From CAILZL01 sp963791615 (GTDB taxonomy: Bacteria > Pseudomonadota > Gammaproteobacteria > Steroidobacterales > Steroidobacteraceae), in assembly GCA_963791615.1 (NCBI GenBank), contig CAWBTE010000005.1, positions 730,361 through 794,360 on the forward strand: 64,000 bases of DNA. Direction: 5' to 3'. Under the pieces are notes generated by a model that was not told the DNA's origin, made no database searches, and worked only from the letters and a program-made list of their open reading frames with translations. Below, piece after piece: positions 8,001-18,457 of the stretch; the first letter of the stretch is position 1; every line of letters begins with the position of its first letter. The position numbers and the translations under genes were made by a program.

Positions 8001-9675
8001 CACCAAGGTCTATCCGTGGGTGGCCAAAACGCGTCACACCACAGCGGGTGTGGGTCTGATTTCACCGCCACCGCATCACGATATTTATTCGATTGAAGAT
8101 CTGGCCGAGCTGATTCATGACCTGAAGAACAGCAATCGCAAGGCGCGTATCAGCGTCAAGCTGGTGGCTGAAGTGGGCGTGGGTACGATTGCGGCGGGTG
8201 TGGCCAAGGCACATGCCGACGTCGTGCTGATCTCCGGCTACGATGGTGGCACGGGCGCTTCGCCATTGACGTCAACCACTCACGCGGGCCTGCCGTGGGA
8301 ATTGGGTCTGGCGGAAACGCATCAGACGCTGGTGCTCAACAACCTGCGCAGTCGCATTGCGGTTGAAACCGATGGTCAATTGAAGACCGGTCGTGACGTG
8401 ATGATTGCGGCTTTGCTGGGTGCTGAAGAATTCGGCTTCGCCACTGCGCCGCTGGTGGCCACAGGTTGCATCATGATGCGCGTCTGTCATCTCAATACCT
8501 GTCCGGTGGGTGTGGCGACGCAGAACCCCAAGCTGCGCGAGAAGTTCGCCGGCAAGCCCGAGCACGTGGTCAACTTCATGCAGTTCATCGCGCAGGATCT
8601 GCGTGAGTGGATGGCAAAGCTGGGCTTCCGCACCATCACCGAAATGGTAGGTCGTGTTGACTGTCTGGAACCCCGCAAGGCCATTGATCACTGGAAGGGC
8701 AAGGGTTTCGATTTCAGCAACATTCTGTATCAGCCGGATGCCGGCCCTGAAGTGGGTCGTTTCTGCCAGATTGATCAGGATCACGGCTTGGATAAATCAC
8801 TCGACGTCACGCAACTGCTTGAGATCTGCAAACCCGCCATTGAACGCGGCGAAAAGGTGCAAGCTGAGTTGCCTATCCGTAACGTCAATCGCGTCACCGG
8901 TACGATCACGGGCAGCGAAATCACCCGCAAGTGGGGCGCAGCGGGCCTGCCGGAAGATACGGTACGCATCAAGTTCACCGGTTCTGCCGGACAGAGCTTC
9001 GGCGCCTTCATGCCGCGCGGAATGAGTTTCCAGCTGGAAGGCGATGCCAACGACTACGTGGGCAAAGGCCTGTCCGGTGGCAAGCTGGTGATCTATCCAT
9101 CGCACAGGGCGAGCTTCAAGGCTGAAGACAACATTATTGTTGGCAATGTGGCTTTGTATGGGGCGACCAGTGGCGAAGTGTTCATTCGTGGTCGTGCTGG
9201 TGAGCGCTTTGCAGTGCGCAACAGCGGCGTGAACACGGTGGTGGAAGGCCTGGGAGATCATGGTTGCGAATACATGACTGGCGGTCGCGTCGTTATTCTG
9301 GGCAGCACCGGCCGCAACTTTGGCGCCGGCATGTCCGGTGGCGTGGCCTATGTGCTCGATGACACAGGCAGCTTCAGCGCGCGCATCAACAAGGCCATGG
9401 TTAATATCGAAACACTGACCGAAGCGACTGAAATCGCCGAAGTGCGCGCCCTGATCGAGAAGCATCGCACTTACACCAAGAGTGATCGCGCCCAGCAGGT
9501 GCTCGATGCCTGGGACAAGTATCTGCCCAGTTTCGTGAAAGTAATCCCCAAGGATTACCAACGCATGCTGGCTGGCATCAAACGCGCCGAGGAACAGGGT
9601 CTCACTGGCGAAGACGCCATCATGGTGGCGTTCGAAGAGAACTCACGTGATGCCGCGCGTATGGGCGGCGGTTGA
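5011..9675 (+). CDS. gltB: Glutamate synthase large subunit
   Basis: 1554-residue alpha subunit of NADPH-GOGAT, which makes two glutamates from glutamine and 2-oxoglutarate. The N-terminal class II amidotransferase nucleophile is Cys44 in FEHDACGVGFVADMKGRKSH; residues 1-43 are therefore a propeptide expected to be removed. Next come the central domain and the FMN-binding synthase domain (SGYDGGTGASPLTSTTHAG). The 3Fe-4S cysteines are in CIMMRVCHLNTCPVGVATQ, and a C-terminal GXGXG beta-helix follows (GLGDHGCEYMTGGRVVILG). Length matches family members of about 1480-1550. It is followed by gltD 128 bp downstream, across a palindromic repeat pair. No strong ribosome site precedes this ATG, but the start places Cys44 at a normal distance. 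Confidence 0.97.
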   Translation: MSATTPPDFQIDAPVGAVAPVLLPMVSRPKKQGLYDPQFEHDACGVGFVADMKGRKSHRILQQGIEVLKNLDHRGASGSEVNTGDGAGVLMQMPHKFLVEAAKKNSIKLPAEGEYGCGLIFLPRDPNLRRRLEAKFEQIVQSEGQTLLGWRTVPTNNAMLGDTAKASEPFMRQVFIGRSAELKDQQDFERKLFVIRKRAYTDVRTSTMGGAEFWYLCSLSSRTLIYKGMLTTGQLDQYFLDLSDPAMETALALVHSRFSTNTFPSWDRAHPYRYIAHNGEINTLRGNFNWMKAREPRFRSELFGEDMEKIPPIINPNGSDSAMFDNTLELLVLAGRSLPHAVMMMVPEPWSGHETMDDQRRAFYQYHSSLMEPWDGPACIAFTDGTQIGAILDRNGLRPSRYYVTKDDLVVMASEAGVLDIPPEDVVEKGRLQPGRMFLINMEQGRIVDDEEIKREVVSQRPYRQWLSENLVQLKDLPAAPEVPLPDHDTLLQRQIAFGYTFEDQRVLIAPMARDGVEAVGSMGNDTPLAVLSGKSRLLFDYFKQLFAQVTNPPIDSIREEIITSSEMWLGSEGNLLEPQPGDCRRVQLSGPVLTNDDFARIRRMDLPGLKVGVLSSLFKVARGELGLVKSMEELCADAKRLIEEEEVHVLILSDRGVNREFAPIPSLLAVSGLHHYLIREGVRTRVSLVLETGEAREVHHFALLVGYGASAVNPYLAFETIDGMIREDMLPGVDHKTACKNFVKAATKGVVKVMSKMGISAIQSYHGAQVFEAVGLHQEVVDEYFSNTASRIGGIGIDLIAREILMRHAVAFPVRQVNGHALPVGGQYQWRSEGEHHMFNPESIHRLQKSVRTGSYPTYKAYAALIDDQSKQLATLRGLLEFKPRESIAIEEVESVESIVKRFKTGAMSYGSISKEAHETLAIAMNRIGGKSNTGEGGEDPERFVAMPNGDSKNSAIKQVASGRFGVTSNYLVNARELQIKMAQGAKPGEGGQLPGTKVYPWVAKTRHTTAGVGLISPPPHHDIYSIEDLAELIHDLKNSNRKARISVKLVAEVGVGTIAAGVAKAHADVVLISGYDGGTGASPLTSTTHAGLPWELGLAETHQTLVLNNLRSRIAVETDGQLKTGRDVMIAALLGAEEFGFATAPLVATGCIMMRVCHLNTCPVGVATQNPKLREKFAGKPEHVVNFMQFIAQDLREWMAKLGFRTITEMVGRVDCLEPRKAIDHWKGKGFDFSNILYQPDAGPEVGRFCQIDQDHGLDKSLDVTQLLEICKPAIERGEKVQAELPIRNVNRVTGTITGSEITRKWGAAGLPEDTVRIKFTGSAGQSFGAFMPRGMSFQLEGDANDYVGKGLSGGKLVIYPSHRASFKAEDNIIVGNVALYGATSGEVFIRGRAGERFAVRNSGVNTVVEGLGDHGCEYMTGGRVVILGSTGRNFGAGMSGGVAYVLDDTGSFSARINKAMVNIETLTEATEIAEVRALIEKHRTYTKSDRAQQVLDAWDKYLPSFVKVIPKDYQRMLAGIKRAEEQGLTGEDAIMVAFEENSRDAARMGGG

Positions 9676-9692
9676 TGAAGGATTGTCGGTGT

Positions 9693-9768
9693 GTAGGGGC
9701 GGTTCGCGAACCGCCCTCTGGCAATACTCCGCTATGCCAACCAGGGCCGTTCACGAACGACCCCTACG
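9693..9768. repeat. REP-like palindrome pair between gltB and gltD
   Basis: Two inverted copies of a GTAGGGGCGGTT-core palindrome: GTAGGGGCGGTTCGCGAACC continuing to 9716, and an opposing copy ending CGACCCCTAC at 9768. The same family occurs at 21324-21391, 52672-52747 and 58431-58497. In transcript form the pair would fold into stem-loops between the two subunits and could tune gltB/gltD stoichiometry. Confidence 0.75.
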
Positions 9769-9803
9769 TTGAAAAAATTTTGCAAGTTTGAGATTGAACA
9801 GAA

Positions 9804-11289
9804 ATGGGTAAGCCAACCGGATTCATTGAATATCTGCGCGAACTGCCAGTAGATCGCAGCCCGACAGAACGGGTGAAGGACTGGAACGAGTTTCATCACC
9901 ACATGGAAGACAAGGCGCTGCGCAATCAGGGCGCGCGTTGCATGGATTGTGGCGTGCCGTTCTGTCATACCGGCAAACTCATCAGTGGCATGGCGTCCGG
10001 TTGTCCGGTCAACAACCTGATTCCCGAATGGAACGATCTGGTCTATCGCGGCCTGTGGCAGGAAGCGCTGACCCGCCTGCACAAGACCAATAATTTTCCG
10101 GAGTTCACCGGCCGGGTGTGCCCGGCGCCCTGTGAAGGTTCCTGCGTGCTGGGCATCAGCAGTCCGCCCGTAACCATCAAGAACATTGAAAACACCATCA
10201 TCGATCGCGGTTGGGAAGAAGGCTGGGTGATTCCCGACGCGCCCAAGGTGCGTACTGGCAAGAAAGTGGCGGTGATTGGTTCTGGCCCTGCGGGTCTGTC
10301 AGCCGCAGCGCAGCTGAATCGCGCCGGTCATCTGGTCACGGTGTTCGAGCGCGCTGATCGTCCGGGTGGTTTGCTCATGTATGGCATTCCCAACATGAAG
10401 CTCGACAAGAAAGAAGTGGTCGAGCGTCGCCTGAAGCTGATGGAACAGGAAGGCATCAAGTTTCAGTGCAATGCTGATGTGGGCGGCACTGTGTCAGTGG
10501 AATCACTGCACAAGGATTTTGATGCGATTGTTGTGTGTACGGGCGCTACCTTGCCGCGCGACTTGCCGGTTGAAGGCCGTGGCTTGAAGGGCGTGCACTT
10601 TGCGATGGAATACCTGACCGATGACTACCCAGTCGGTGCTGGGTGCAGGACCGGATTCCTGTCCCATCAGCGCCAGAGGCAAGGATGTGGTGGTGATCGG
10701 CGGCGGTGATACCGGTACCGACTGTGTCGGCAGCTCGATCCGTCAAGGCTGCAAGACCCTGGTGCAGATTGAAATCCTGCCGCGTTCACCCATGGATCGC
10801 GCGGATGACAATCCCTGGCCAGAGTGGCCCAAGGTCTACAAGATGGACTACGGCCAGGAAGAAGCGGCCGCCAAGTTTGGCGACGATCCGCGTGTTTACC
10901 AGACCACGGTGAAGAAATTCATTGCTGATGCCAATGGTGCAGTGAAAGAGCTGGTCACCGTGCAGATCAAATGGGAAAAAAACGACAAGGGTCAGTTCAT
11001 TCCCGTTGAGCAAGCAGGCACCGAACAAACCCGCCCGGCACAACTGGTGTTGCTGGCCATGGGTTTCCTCGGCCCTGAACAGCCGCTAATCAAGGCGCTG
11101 AGTGTGGACACCGATCCACGCAGCAACATCAAGGCTGAGCACGGCATGTTCAACACCAGCGTCAAGGGTGTGTTCACGGCCGGTGACTGCCGTCGTGGCC
11201 AGAGTCTGGTGGTATGGGCCATCAATGAAGGCCGGGGTGCAGCGCGTGAATGCGATCGTTACTTGATGGGCGCGACGGATTTGCCCTGA
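9804..11289 (+). CDS. gltD: Glutamate synthase small subunit, frameshifted
   Basis: Beta subunit of NADPH-GOGAT, passing electrons from NADPH through FAD and 4Fe-4S clusters to GltB. Frame 1 (9804-10709) carries the cluster cysteines (CMDCGVPFCHTG, SGCPVNN, CPAPCEGSC) and the FAD site GSGPAGLSAA. Frame 2 (from about 10621, stop at 11289) carries the NADPH site VVVIGGGDTGTDCVG and the C-terminal FAD contact GVFTAGDCRRGQS. The two frames join at 10617-10645 with a single extra base; removing it gives about 494 residues, close to the family length of 472-490. Both halves are well conserved up to the break, which argues for an assembly error rather than decay, since this is normally the only GOGAT reductase in the cell. 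Confidence 0.9.
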
Positions 11290-11328
11290 GAGACTGTTCA
11301 GAACCAGATACTTCATTGCAATCGATAC

Positions 11329-11366
11329 AACAGCCCAGATCATCCGGTCTGGGCTGTTTTTTTTTG
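11329..11366 (+). terminator. Rho-independent terminator of gltBD
   Basis: AACAGCCCAGA pairs with TCTGGGCTGTT around an 8-base loop and runs straight into nine T. It is located about 40 bp after the gltD stop. Confidence 0.88.
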
Positions 11367-11433
11367 CCCGGTAATCGGTTATGTTTAACGAGTATTCATC
11401 CAATAACCTAATCCAATGATCGGGAGAAACCTT

Positions 11434-11823
11434 ATGAGTCTGGCTAAGGAATTCAAAGAATTTGCCATGCGCGGCAATGTTATTGATCTGGCAGTGGGCG
11501 TGGTCATTGGCGGCGCATTCGGCAAGATCGTGTCCTCACTGGTGGACAGCGTTGTCATGCCGGTGCTGGGTGTGGCCACGGCCGGCAAGAACTTTTCGGA
11601 CATGGCAGCGCAGATCGGCACCAGTGCTGATGGCACGCCGGTACTGCTCAAATATGGCGCGTTCATGCAATCCATCATCGACTTCGTGATCATCGCCTTC
11701 ATCATTTTCATGGCCATTCGCGGCATCAACAAACTCAAGAAGCCCGAAGTGCCTGCTGCGCCACCCGCGCCACCCAAACAGGAAGTGCTGCTGGAAGAAA
11801 TACGCGACCTGCTCAAGCGTTGA
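11434..11823 (+). CDS. mscL: Large-conductance mechanosensitive channel
   Basis: 129-residue MscL, the homopentameric inner-membrane channel that opens under membrane tension to release solutes during hypo-osmotic shock. The protein begins with the amphipathic N-helix SLAKEFKEFAMRGNVIDLAV. TM1 contains the glycine-rich pore constriction (VGVVIGGAFGKIVSSLV), the periplasmic loop is short, TM2 is IDFVIIAFIIFMAIRGIN, and the C-terminal bundle is EVLLEEIRDLLKR. I start at 11434 rather than the in-frame ATG at 11416 because GGGAG lies 7 bp upstream and the family starts MSxxKEFKEF. It is monocistronic, between the gltD terminator and a hairpin at 11842. Confidence 0.95.
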   Translation: MSLAKEFKEFAMRGNVIDLAVGVVIGGAFGKIVSSLVDSVVMPVLGVATAGKNFSDMAAQIGTSADGTPVLLKYGAFMQSIIDFVIIAFIIFMAIRGINKLKKPEVPAAPPAPPKQEVLLEEIRDLLKR

Positions 11824-11841
11824 ACCAGTTCGAGTTCAGTG

Positions 11842-11867
11842 ACCGCGTGACCATGTTGTCACGCGGT
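11842..11867 (+). terminator. Hairpin after mscL
   Basis: Perfect 10 bp stem ACCGCGTGAC / GTCACGCGGT with a 6-base loop, 18 bp after the mscL stop. There is no T-run, so it may be an mRNA-stabilising or Rho-assisted hairpin rather than an intrinsic terminator. Confidence 0.45.
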
Positions 11868-11952
11868 TCTGATCCAGTGAATTTCCTTATCGTGTTATCT
11901 GATCTTGATGCGTGACGCCGTGTAGTCACCGTTTACTCATGGAATCAATGAA

Positions 11953-14900
11953 ATGAAAGCCGTACACAAAGGCAGATTGTTCGGATTGGTAGCAGCAGTG
12001 GCGACTGGCACGGTGCTATTCGGCCTGGTGACCCTTGCGGCAGGCGGCACGTATTTCACTTACGTCGACAACGCCAGCAACGCCAACATACCGGGGACCA
12101 ACACCAACACCACGCCTGACAACGACATGGTGACCAGCAGTCTCACCACCGAGCCCGCGCCGGCGAATTCCGAGCGTTTCGGCGCGAGCGATCCCGAGGC
12201 GCCCATTGAATTCAATATCAACGTCACCTCACTGCCAACCACTTCGGCATCGTTGACGATTCGCGCCTATGACGTGGATGAAGAACCCAATGGCAGTGGT
12301 GACCGTGAGCAGGACGACGTCTACCTGAACGGCCATTTGCTTGGAAAACTGACCGGTGCGAATGAAACGTGGAGCACCACAGTATTCAACATCCCCAATC
12401 TGTCATGGATCGTGTCCGGCAAGAATCTTGTGCAGATCCAGATCGACCAGTATCCCGGAGCCATTGATTGGATCGTCGGTGTTCGCTGGGGCCAGATCCT
12501 GATTGATGGCGGTGCGGCAGATCGCGCCAGTACCGGCTCGGTGCGCATCGTGGGCTGTCAATCCGGCACCGCTGCGGTCAGTGGCTGCCCGCTCAATGGC
12601 GGCCTGAGCGCAGGCACCGTGCAGATCGACACGCAGGCTACGGTGAATGCAGTGACCGCCGGCGACTATCGTCTGGAAATGACAATCGTCGATCCGACCG
12701 GCAATGCAACGTCGGTGATCAACAGCAATTTCACCGCCACGGCCAACAGCACCGTGACCCAGAATGCCTCGCCGACTTACACCCTTGGCGGTGCTACGGG
12801 CACGTACACGGTGCAATCGCAGCTGTTCTACATTACGCCCGGCACCGGCTTCCCGGTTCAGCAGGACGTCGCCACCACCAGCTTCCAGCACACCGCCAAC
12901 TCAGGGCCAGCCGACAGTGACGGCGATGGCATCATCAATGCCGTTGAAGGAACCGTTGATACCGATGGTGACGGCACGCCCAATTACCTGGACACGGACA
13001 GTGACAACGATGGCATTCCTGATTCCGTTGAACGCGGTACCGGCGCTTCGCCAGTGGATACCGACGGTGATGGCATCCGCAATTACCTCGATCGCGACAG
13101 CGACAACGACAGCATTCCCGATGCGCTGGAAGCGGGCGCTACGCCTGCCACTCCTGCAGACACCGATGGCGATGGCAAGAAGGATTACCTGGATCTGGAC
13201 AGCGATGGTGATCGCCTGCCAGATCGTATCGAAGGTGGCAGCCTCGGCGTCGACAGCGATGCAGACGGTATCGACAATGCTTTTGATGTGACCACGCAGG
13301 GCGGTACGGATGCGAACCAGGATGGCATTCGTGACGGCCTGTTGCCGCGTAATACCGATGGCGACACGCTGGCTGATTTCCGCGAAGTGGATTCGGACAA
13401 CGACGGCATTCTGGATCGCGTTGAAACCAATCTCAGCAATGCCGACAGCGATGGTGACGGCATCGACAATGCCATTGATGTCACCAACACTGGTGGCGCT
13501 GATGCCAATGGCGACGGCATTGTCGATACCTATGTCGTACCAGACACCGATAGCGATGGCCTGCCTGACTATCGCGATCTGGATGCCGACAACGATGGCA
13601 TCCCCGATGTCACCGAAGCCGGTCTGGTGGATGCCAACCGCGATGGCTTGCTGGATAGCGGCTCGCCGACCACGGCGACGCCACGCAGCACCGATGGTGA
13701 TGGCATTCCTGACTATCGTGACCTGGATGACGACGCGGACGGTTTGCTCGATACCTATGAAGCCGGCGGCGTTGATGCCAATCGTGATGGCCGCATTGAT
13801 GGCTTCACCGATGCCAATGGCAATGGCCTGGCCGACAGCGTGGAAACCTCACGCGGCGGTACGCCACTGCCGTTGCCGAATGCAGATACCGATACCAATC
13901 CCAACTACATCGATACCGACAGCGATGGCGACGGCCTGAGCGACGCCAGCGAAGTGGGCGGTAACCCGGCCGCGCCGCTGGATTCGGATGGCGATGGTGT
14001 CATCAATGCCTATGAAGCGGGTGCGGCAAGCGGCAATCCCTGTCTGCCCAGCGGCAGCAGTGCTGGCTGCCTGGCCTTCGACAGCGACGGTGATGGCCTG
14101 ACCAATGGTCAGGAAGCAACCGCTGGCACCAATCCCAACCTGCCCGACAGCGATGGCGATGGTGTGAGCGACGGCGTGGAAGTGGGTAGCAATCCCGCTG
14201 CGCCACTGGATAGCGACGGCGACGGCATCATCAATGCGCTGGAGCGCAGCGGCGACACCGATGGCGATGGGCTGGCTGATTCGGCTGACGCTGACAGCGA
14301 CAACGACGGCATTCCCGATGCCGTGGAACGCGGCAGTGGTGCTTCGCCTGTGGACAGCGACGGTGATGGCATCCGGGATTACGTTGATCGCGACAGCGAT
14401 AACGACGGTATTCCCGATGCGCTGGAAGCGGGCAGTACGCCCGCGACACCCGTAGACACGGACGGCGATGGCAAGAAAGACTATCTGGATCGCGACAGCG
14501 ACAACGATGGTCTGCCCGACACCATCGAAGGCAATGCCAGCGGCGTCGATACCGATAACGACGAAATTGACGATGTTTACGATGTGAATTCGGTGATCGG
14601 CGCGACCGATGCCAATCGTGACGGCATTGCTGATGGCAATACGCCGCCGGATACCGATCGCGATGGGCGCATGGACTTCCGCGATACCGATACCGATAAC
14701 GACGGCATCCTCGATACGGCGGAGGCCAATGTCTCGGGCGTGGACAGCGATGGCGACGGTATCGACAACATACTGGATACGGATGTCACTGGCGGCGCGG
14801 ATACCAATGGCGATCGCATTGATGATGCCTACGTGTTGCCCAATCGCGATGGCGATGGTGCGGCGGACTTTCGCGACCTCGACACCGACAATGATGGCAT

Positions 14901-17008
14901 CCGCGATGTGAGCGAAGCCGGGTTGACCGATGCCAATGGCGATGGCCTGCTGGATGCAGGCGGTGTGACCACGGCGACGCCGCGCGATACCGACAGCGAT
15001 GGCACTGCGGATTTCCGCGATCTCGATTCCGATAACAATGGTACGACCGATATTGCCGGTACACCCAATGCGCCGCGCGACGCCAACAACGACGGCCGGG
15101 TGGATAACGCAGCGGATAGTGATGGTGATGGCATTGCCAATGTGGTTGACCAGGCGCCCACGGTGTTTGGCGCCAGTCCGGACAGTGATGGCGACGGCAT
15201 CTCCAACGCCATTGATCTGGATGACGACAACGACGGCATTCCGGATACGCAGGAAGGAGCCGGTGACTTTGATGGCGATGGCTTGCCCAACTCACTGGAT
15301 CGTGACAGCGACAATGATGGACTGACGGACACAATTGAAGCAGGTGGCGTGGACGCCAATCGCGATGGCGTGATCGACGGCTTCGTTGACGCCAACCGCA
15401 ACGGTCTGGCCGACAGCGTTGATACCACGCTGACCGTACCCGGCAGGGCGCTGCCGGTGCCGGACACCGATGGCGACGGCAATCGCAATTTCCTGGACAT
15501 CGACAGCGATGCCGATGGCCTGAATGACATCATTGAATCCAACGGAGTAGATGTGAATAACAATGGCATCGTCGATAGCACCGTGGATACCGATGGCGAC
15601 GGCTTGATGGACAGCGTGGATGGCAGCATTGCCGGCAGCGCCCCGATCACGCCGGTGGATAGCGATGGTGATGGTCAGGCTGACTACATAGATGTGGACA
15701 GCGACAATGATGGTGTCAACGACAGTCGCGAAGGCCGTACCGATTCGGATGGCGATGGCATACCGGACTATCGTGATTCACCCGGCAAGCTGGAAACCAC
15801 CCTGCGCGGCGTGGGTGCATTTGAAGGCTGGTTCGTGTTGATGCTGGCCACGCTGTGTTGTCTGCGTCTGCCGCGACTGCGACAAGCCACTCTCGGGCGT
15901 ATGGCGCATACTGGTGGGCATCGCGGCCAGGCTCAAACCGCTGCTGAGCGTCAGGGCGAATGGTATGTAGGTGGTGACGTCGGTTACTCCTGGCTCAAAC
16001 CGCGCAACGTGAATGGCGGTTATCGCATCGATGACACCACCAGTGCCGGCTATCGCCTGGTCGTCGGCAAGCAACTGTGGCGCGACTGGTCAGCGGAGGC
16101 CTTCTATGCCGATGCGGGGCAAGCGGGTATTGCTTCGCAGAATGCATCAGTGGGTCATCTCGGTGAGCTGAACTACAAGGTGTATGGCGTCGGCACTGAA
16201 TGGACTCCCTTGTTCGGTGGTCGTGGCGCCACCTTGTATCCGCTGCTCAAGGCTGGATTGGTCACCACCAGCAACAGCGCCAACAGCTCGACGATCAATT
16301 ACGACAAGTTGCATGGCGTAGGTTTTTACGTGGGTGCTGCGGGCGTCTGGCAGTTCGCCCGTACCTGGCGTGCCCAGCTAGAACTGGTCAGCTACGACAA
16401 GGACGAGCGCATGTTGACACTGGGGCTGCGCAAAACCTTTGGTGGCAGCAAGCCGGTTGCACAGCCAGTCGCCGCGCCTGCACCCGCTCCGGCCCCTGCG
16501 CCCCTGCGGTATCGCGGCAATCGCGCCGCCAGTGGTTGCAGTTCCGCCACCTCCCGCGCCACCCGCTCCGGCTGCGGCGGACAGTGACAACGATGGCGTC
16601 GCCGATGGCGCAGACCGTTGTCCTGCCACGCCAACAGGGGCGCGTGTGGATGCAAGTGGCTGCAGACTGACCATCAATCTGCAGGTGTACTTCGACAATG
16701 ACTCCGGCCAGCTCAAGCCGGAATCGGATGCGGAGCTGCAGCGCTTCATCGAGTTCCTGCAAGCGGTACCCAGCGCTACGGGCGAACTGCAAGGCCACAC
16801 CGACAGCGTCGGCAAGGACAGCTACAACCTGTCGCTGTCACAGAAGCGCGCTGAATCAGTTCGGGCTTATGTGATCAGTCAGGGCATCACTGCCGCACGC
16901 CTGACCGCCAAGGGCTACGGTGAAACGCAGCCGGTCGCAACCAACACCACGGCGGAGGGTCGCGCGGCCAATCGTCGCGTGCTGTTTGTGCGTACGGATG
17001 TGAAATAG
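11953..17008 (+). CDS. Giant TSP3-repeat / OmpA-domain outer-membrane protein, frameshifted
   Basis: About 1,685 residues once one extra base near 16497-16510 is removed. The order is: signal peptide (1-30); a beta-rich domain to about 315; then some 960 residues of thrombospondin type-3-like calcium repeats (DSDGDGI, DTDGDG and variants, several dozen) to about 1276. A short hydrophobic segment flanked by Arg follows (GWFVLMLATLCCLRLPR, about 1290). An OmpA-like eight-strand barrel begins at GEWYVGGDVGYSW (about 1335), then a Pro/Ala linker where the frame breaks, one more TSP3 unit with a Cys pair, and an OmpA C-terminal peptidoglycan-binding domain (YFDNDSGQLKPESD, GHTDSVG, NRRV). It probably anchors a long Ca-stiffened rod to the outer membrane and wall. 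The first frame ends at 16587; the OmpA part is read in the +1 frame to 17008. Confidence 0.85.
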
Positions 17009-17039
17009 GCGTAGCCGGGACGTTGTCTGGTGAGTTGAA

Positions 17040-17075
17040 AAGGCCGGATCACCGCAGTGATCCGGCCTTGTTTTT
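17040..17075 (+). terminator. Rho-independent terminator
   Basis: AAGGCCGGATCAC pairs perfectly with GTGATCCGGCCTT around CGCA, followed by GTTTTT. It lies 31 bp after the OmpA-domain stop and separates it from pyrF. Confidence 0.9.
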
Positions 17076-17125
17076 ATATGCGTATGGACTACGCTGCACG
17101 AACTCACTGTCTGTCCGGATTGTTC

Positions 17126-17969
17126 ATGACTGCCACTGATTCAAAACGCATCGCCTGCGCGTTCATAACCAGGCTGCGCACCGCCTGGTTCTCCAGCAAT
17201 TCCCTGCTGTGTGTCGGACTCGACCCTGATCCGGCCAAGCTGCCGACAAGTTTGCGCGGCAAACCCAACGCCATCTTCGCGTTCAACAAGGCGATTATTG
17301 ACGCCACGCATGATCTGGTGTGCGCCTACAAACCACAGATCGCCTACTTCGCCGCGCAGGCGGCCGAAGACCAGTTGTTGCAGACCATGGAATATCTGCG
17401 ACAACACTATCCGCATATCCCCATCATTCTCGATGCCAAGCGCGGCGACATCGGCAGCACGGCGGATCAATACGCACTGGAAGCCTTTACGCGTTATCAG
17501 GCCGATGCCGTGACCGTGAATCCTTATCTCGGCGGCGACTCCATCACGCCGTTTACCCGCTATGTCGGACAAAGGCGTGGTCATCCTCTGCCGTACCTCC
17601 AATCCCGGCGCGAGCGATTTTCAGGATCTCGTAGTCGATGGCGAGCCGTTGTATGTGCAGGTGGCGCGCAAGGTCGCGAGTGAATGGAATGGCAACGGCA
17701 ACTGCCTGCTGGTGGTGGGCGCGACGTGGCCGGAGCAGATGCAACAGATTCGTGCCGTGACTGGCGACATGCCTTTCCTCGTGCCGGGCGTCGGTGCGCA
17801 AGGCGGCGATGTCAAAGCACTGGTCACTGCGGGCAAAACCACCGATGGCACGGGACTCATCATCAGTTCCTCACGTGCGGTGCTTTATGCCAGCAGCGGC
17901 GATGATTTTGCACAGGCGGCACGTCGTGTCGCGCAGGCCGCGCGTGATGAGATCAATCAGTATCGTTAA
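17126..17969 (+). CDS. pyrF: Orotidine 5'-phosphate decarboxylase, frameshifted
   Basis: Type-2 (bacterial/mycobacterial-like) OMP decarboxylase, the last step of UMP synthesis. The first frame runs from ATG at 17126 with LCVGLDPDPAKLP, KPQIAYFAAQAAEDQL and the catalytic ILDAKRGDIGSTADQYA (Lys-Asp pair). It breaks just after NPYLGGDSITPFTRYV. The second frame picks up directly at DKGVVILCRTSNPGASDFQD and ends at 17969 with the phosphate loop TTDGTGLIISSSRAV. The join at about 17565-17575 is explained by one extra G (CTATGTCGGACAAA); the corrected product is about 280 residues, normal for this type. Both halves are fully conserved, so a base-call error is more likely than loss of a pyrimidine gene. 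Confidence 0.9.
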
Positions 17970-17970
17970 C

Positions 17971-18120
17971 GAAGCTCTGAATGAATGTCATTTCGAGCGT
18001 AGCGAGAAATCTTTCCGTGTTTGAGGATTTTGCATATCAAGCACATGCAAGATTTCTCCCGGAGCCTGTCCTGAGAAGTAGAAGGGGTCGAAATGACAGA
18101 TTCGATTCATTCAGAGCTTC
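17971..18120. repeat. 150-bp inverted-repeat element after pyrF
   Basis: Outer arms GAAGCTCTGAATGAATG and TTCATTCAGAGCTTC, inner arms TGTCATTTCGA and TCGAAATGACA, and a further inner pair around AAATCTT / AAGATTT. The core resembles the widespread TGTCATTTCGA...GAAGGGGTCGAAATGACA family of intergenic palindromes; a partial copy is at 54226-54268. It lies immediately after the pyrF stop. Confidence 0.75.
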
Positions 18121-18158
18121 CTTAACAAACCGGTAACTTTTTCATCAGGAGTATCCGC

Positions 18159-18422
18159 ATGCGTACCTTGATCATTATTGTCAGCGGCCTGATCCTGTTC
18201 GGAATCTGTTTGCTCGCCTCGCGCTGGCTGAGCGCTGCGGGAACCGCCCCTGCGCTGGCCGCAAAAATATTTATCCCGTTATGGCTGGTCGCTGCCGCTT
18301 ACAACATGTGGGTGGGCGTGTCGCGCGCCGGTTATTCAGTGGCGGAAGAGCTGCCGATCTTTCTGGTGATCTTTGCCATTCCCGCCGCAGTGGCGGCGCT
18401 GGTGTGGTGGAAGAGCGCCTGA
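18159..18422 (+). CDS. Small inner-membrane protein
   Basis: 87 residues with three predicted membrane segments: TLIIIVSGLILFGICLLASR, IFIPLWLVAAAYNMWVGV and LPIFLVIFAIPAAVAALVWW. AGGAG lies 9 bp upstream of the ATG. I recognise similar short membrane proteins of unknown function in proteobacteria but no named family. It stands alone between two palindromic repeats, so the context gives no role. Confidence 0.7.
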   Translation: MRTLIIIVSGLILFGICLLASRWLSAAGTAPALAAKIFIPLWLVAAAYNMWVGVSRAGYSVAEELPIFLVIFAIPAAVAALVWWKSA

Positions 18423-18457
18423 ATTATTCAGTCACTGAGTGGGAACAGCGCTTGGAA

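Noticed and set aside
10621..11289. Second half of gltD, and likewise the second halves of pyrF, the RND pump and the OmpA domain, as separate genes
   Set aside because: Each begins mid-domain without its own ribosome site and continues the preceding gene exactly.
12905..15780. Dense short repeats (GACAGCGATGGCGAT-like) that could be taken for a CRISPR or satellite array
   Set aside because: They stay in one open frame and encode Asp-rich TSP3 calcium repeats; spacing and sequence vary as in protein repeats.
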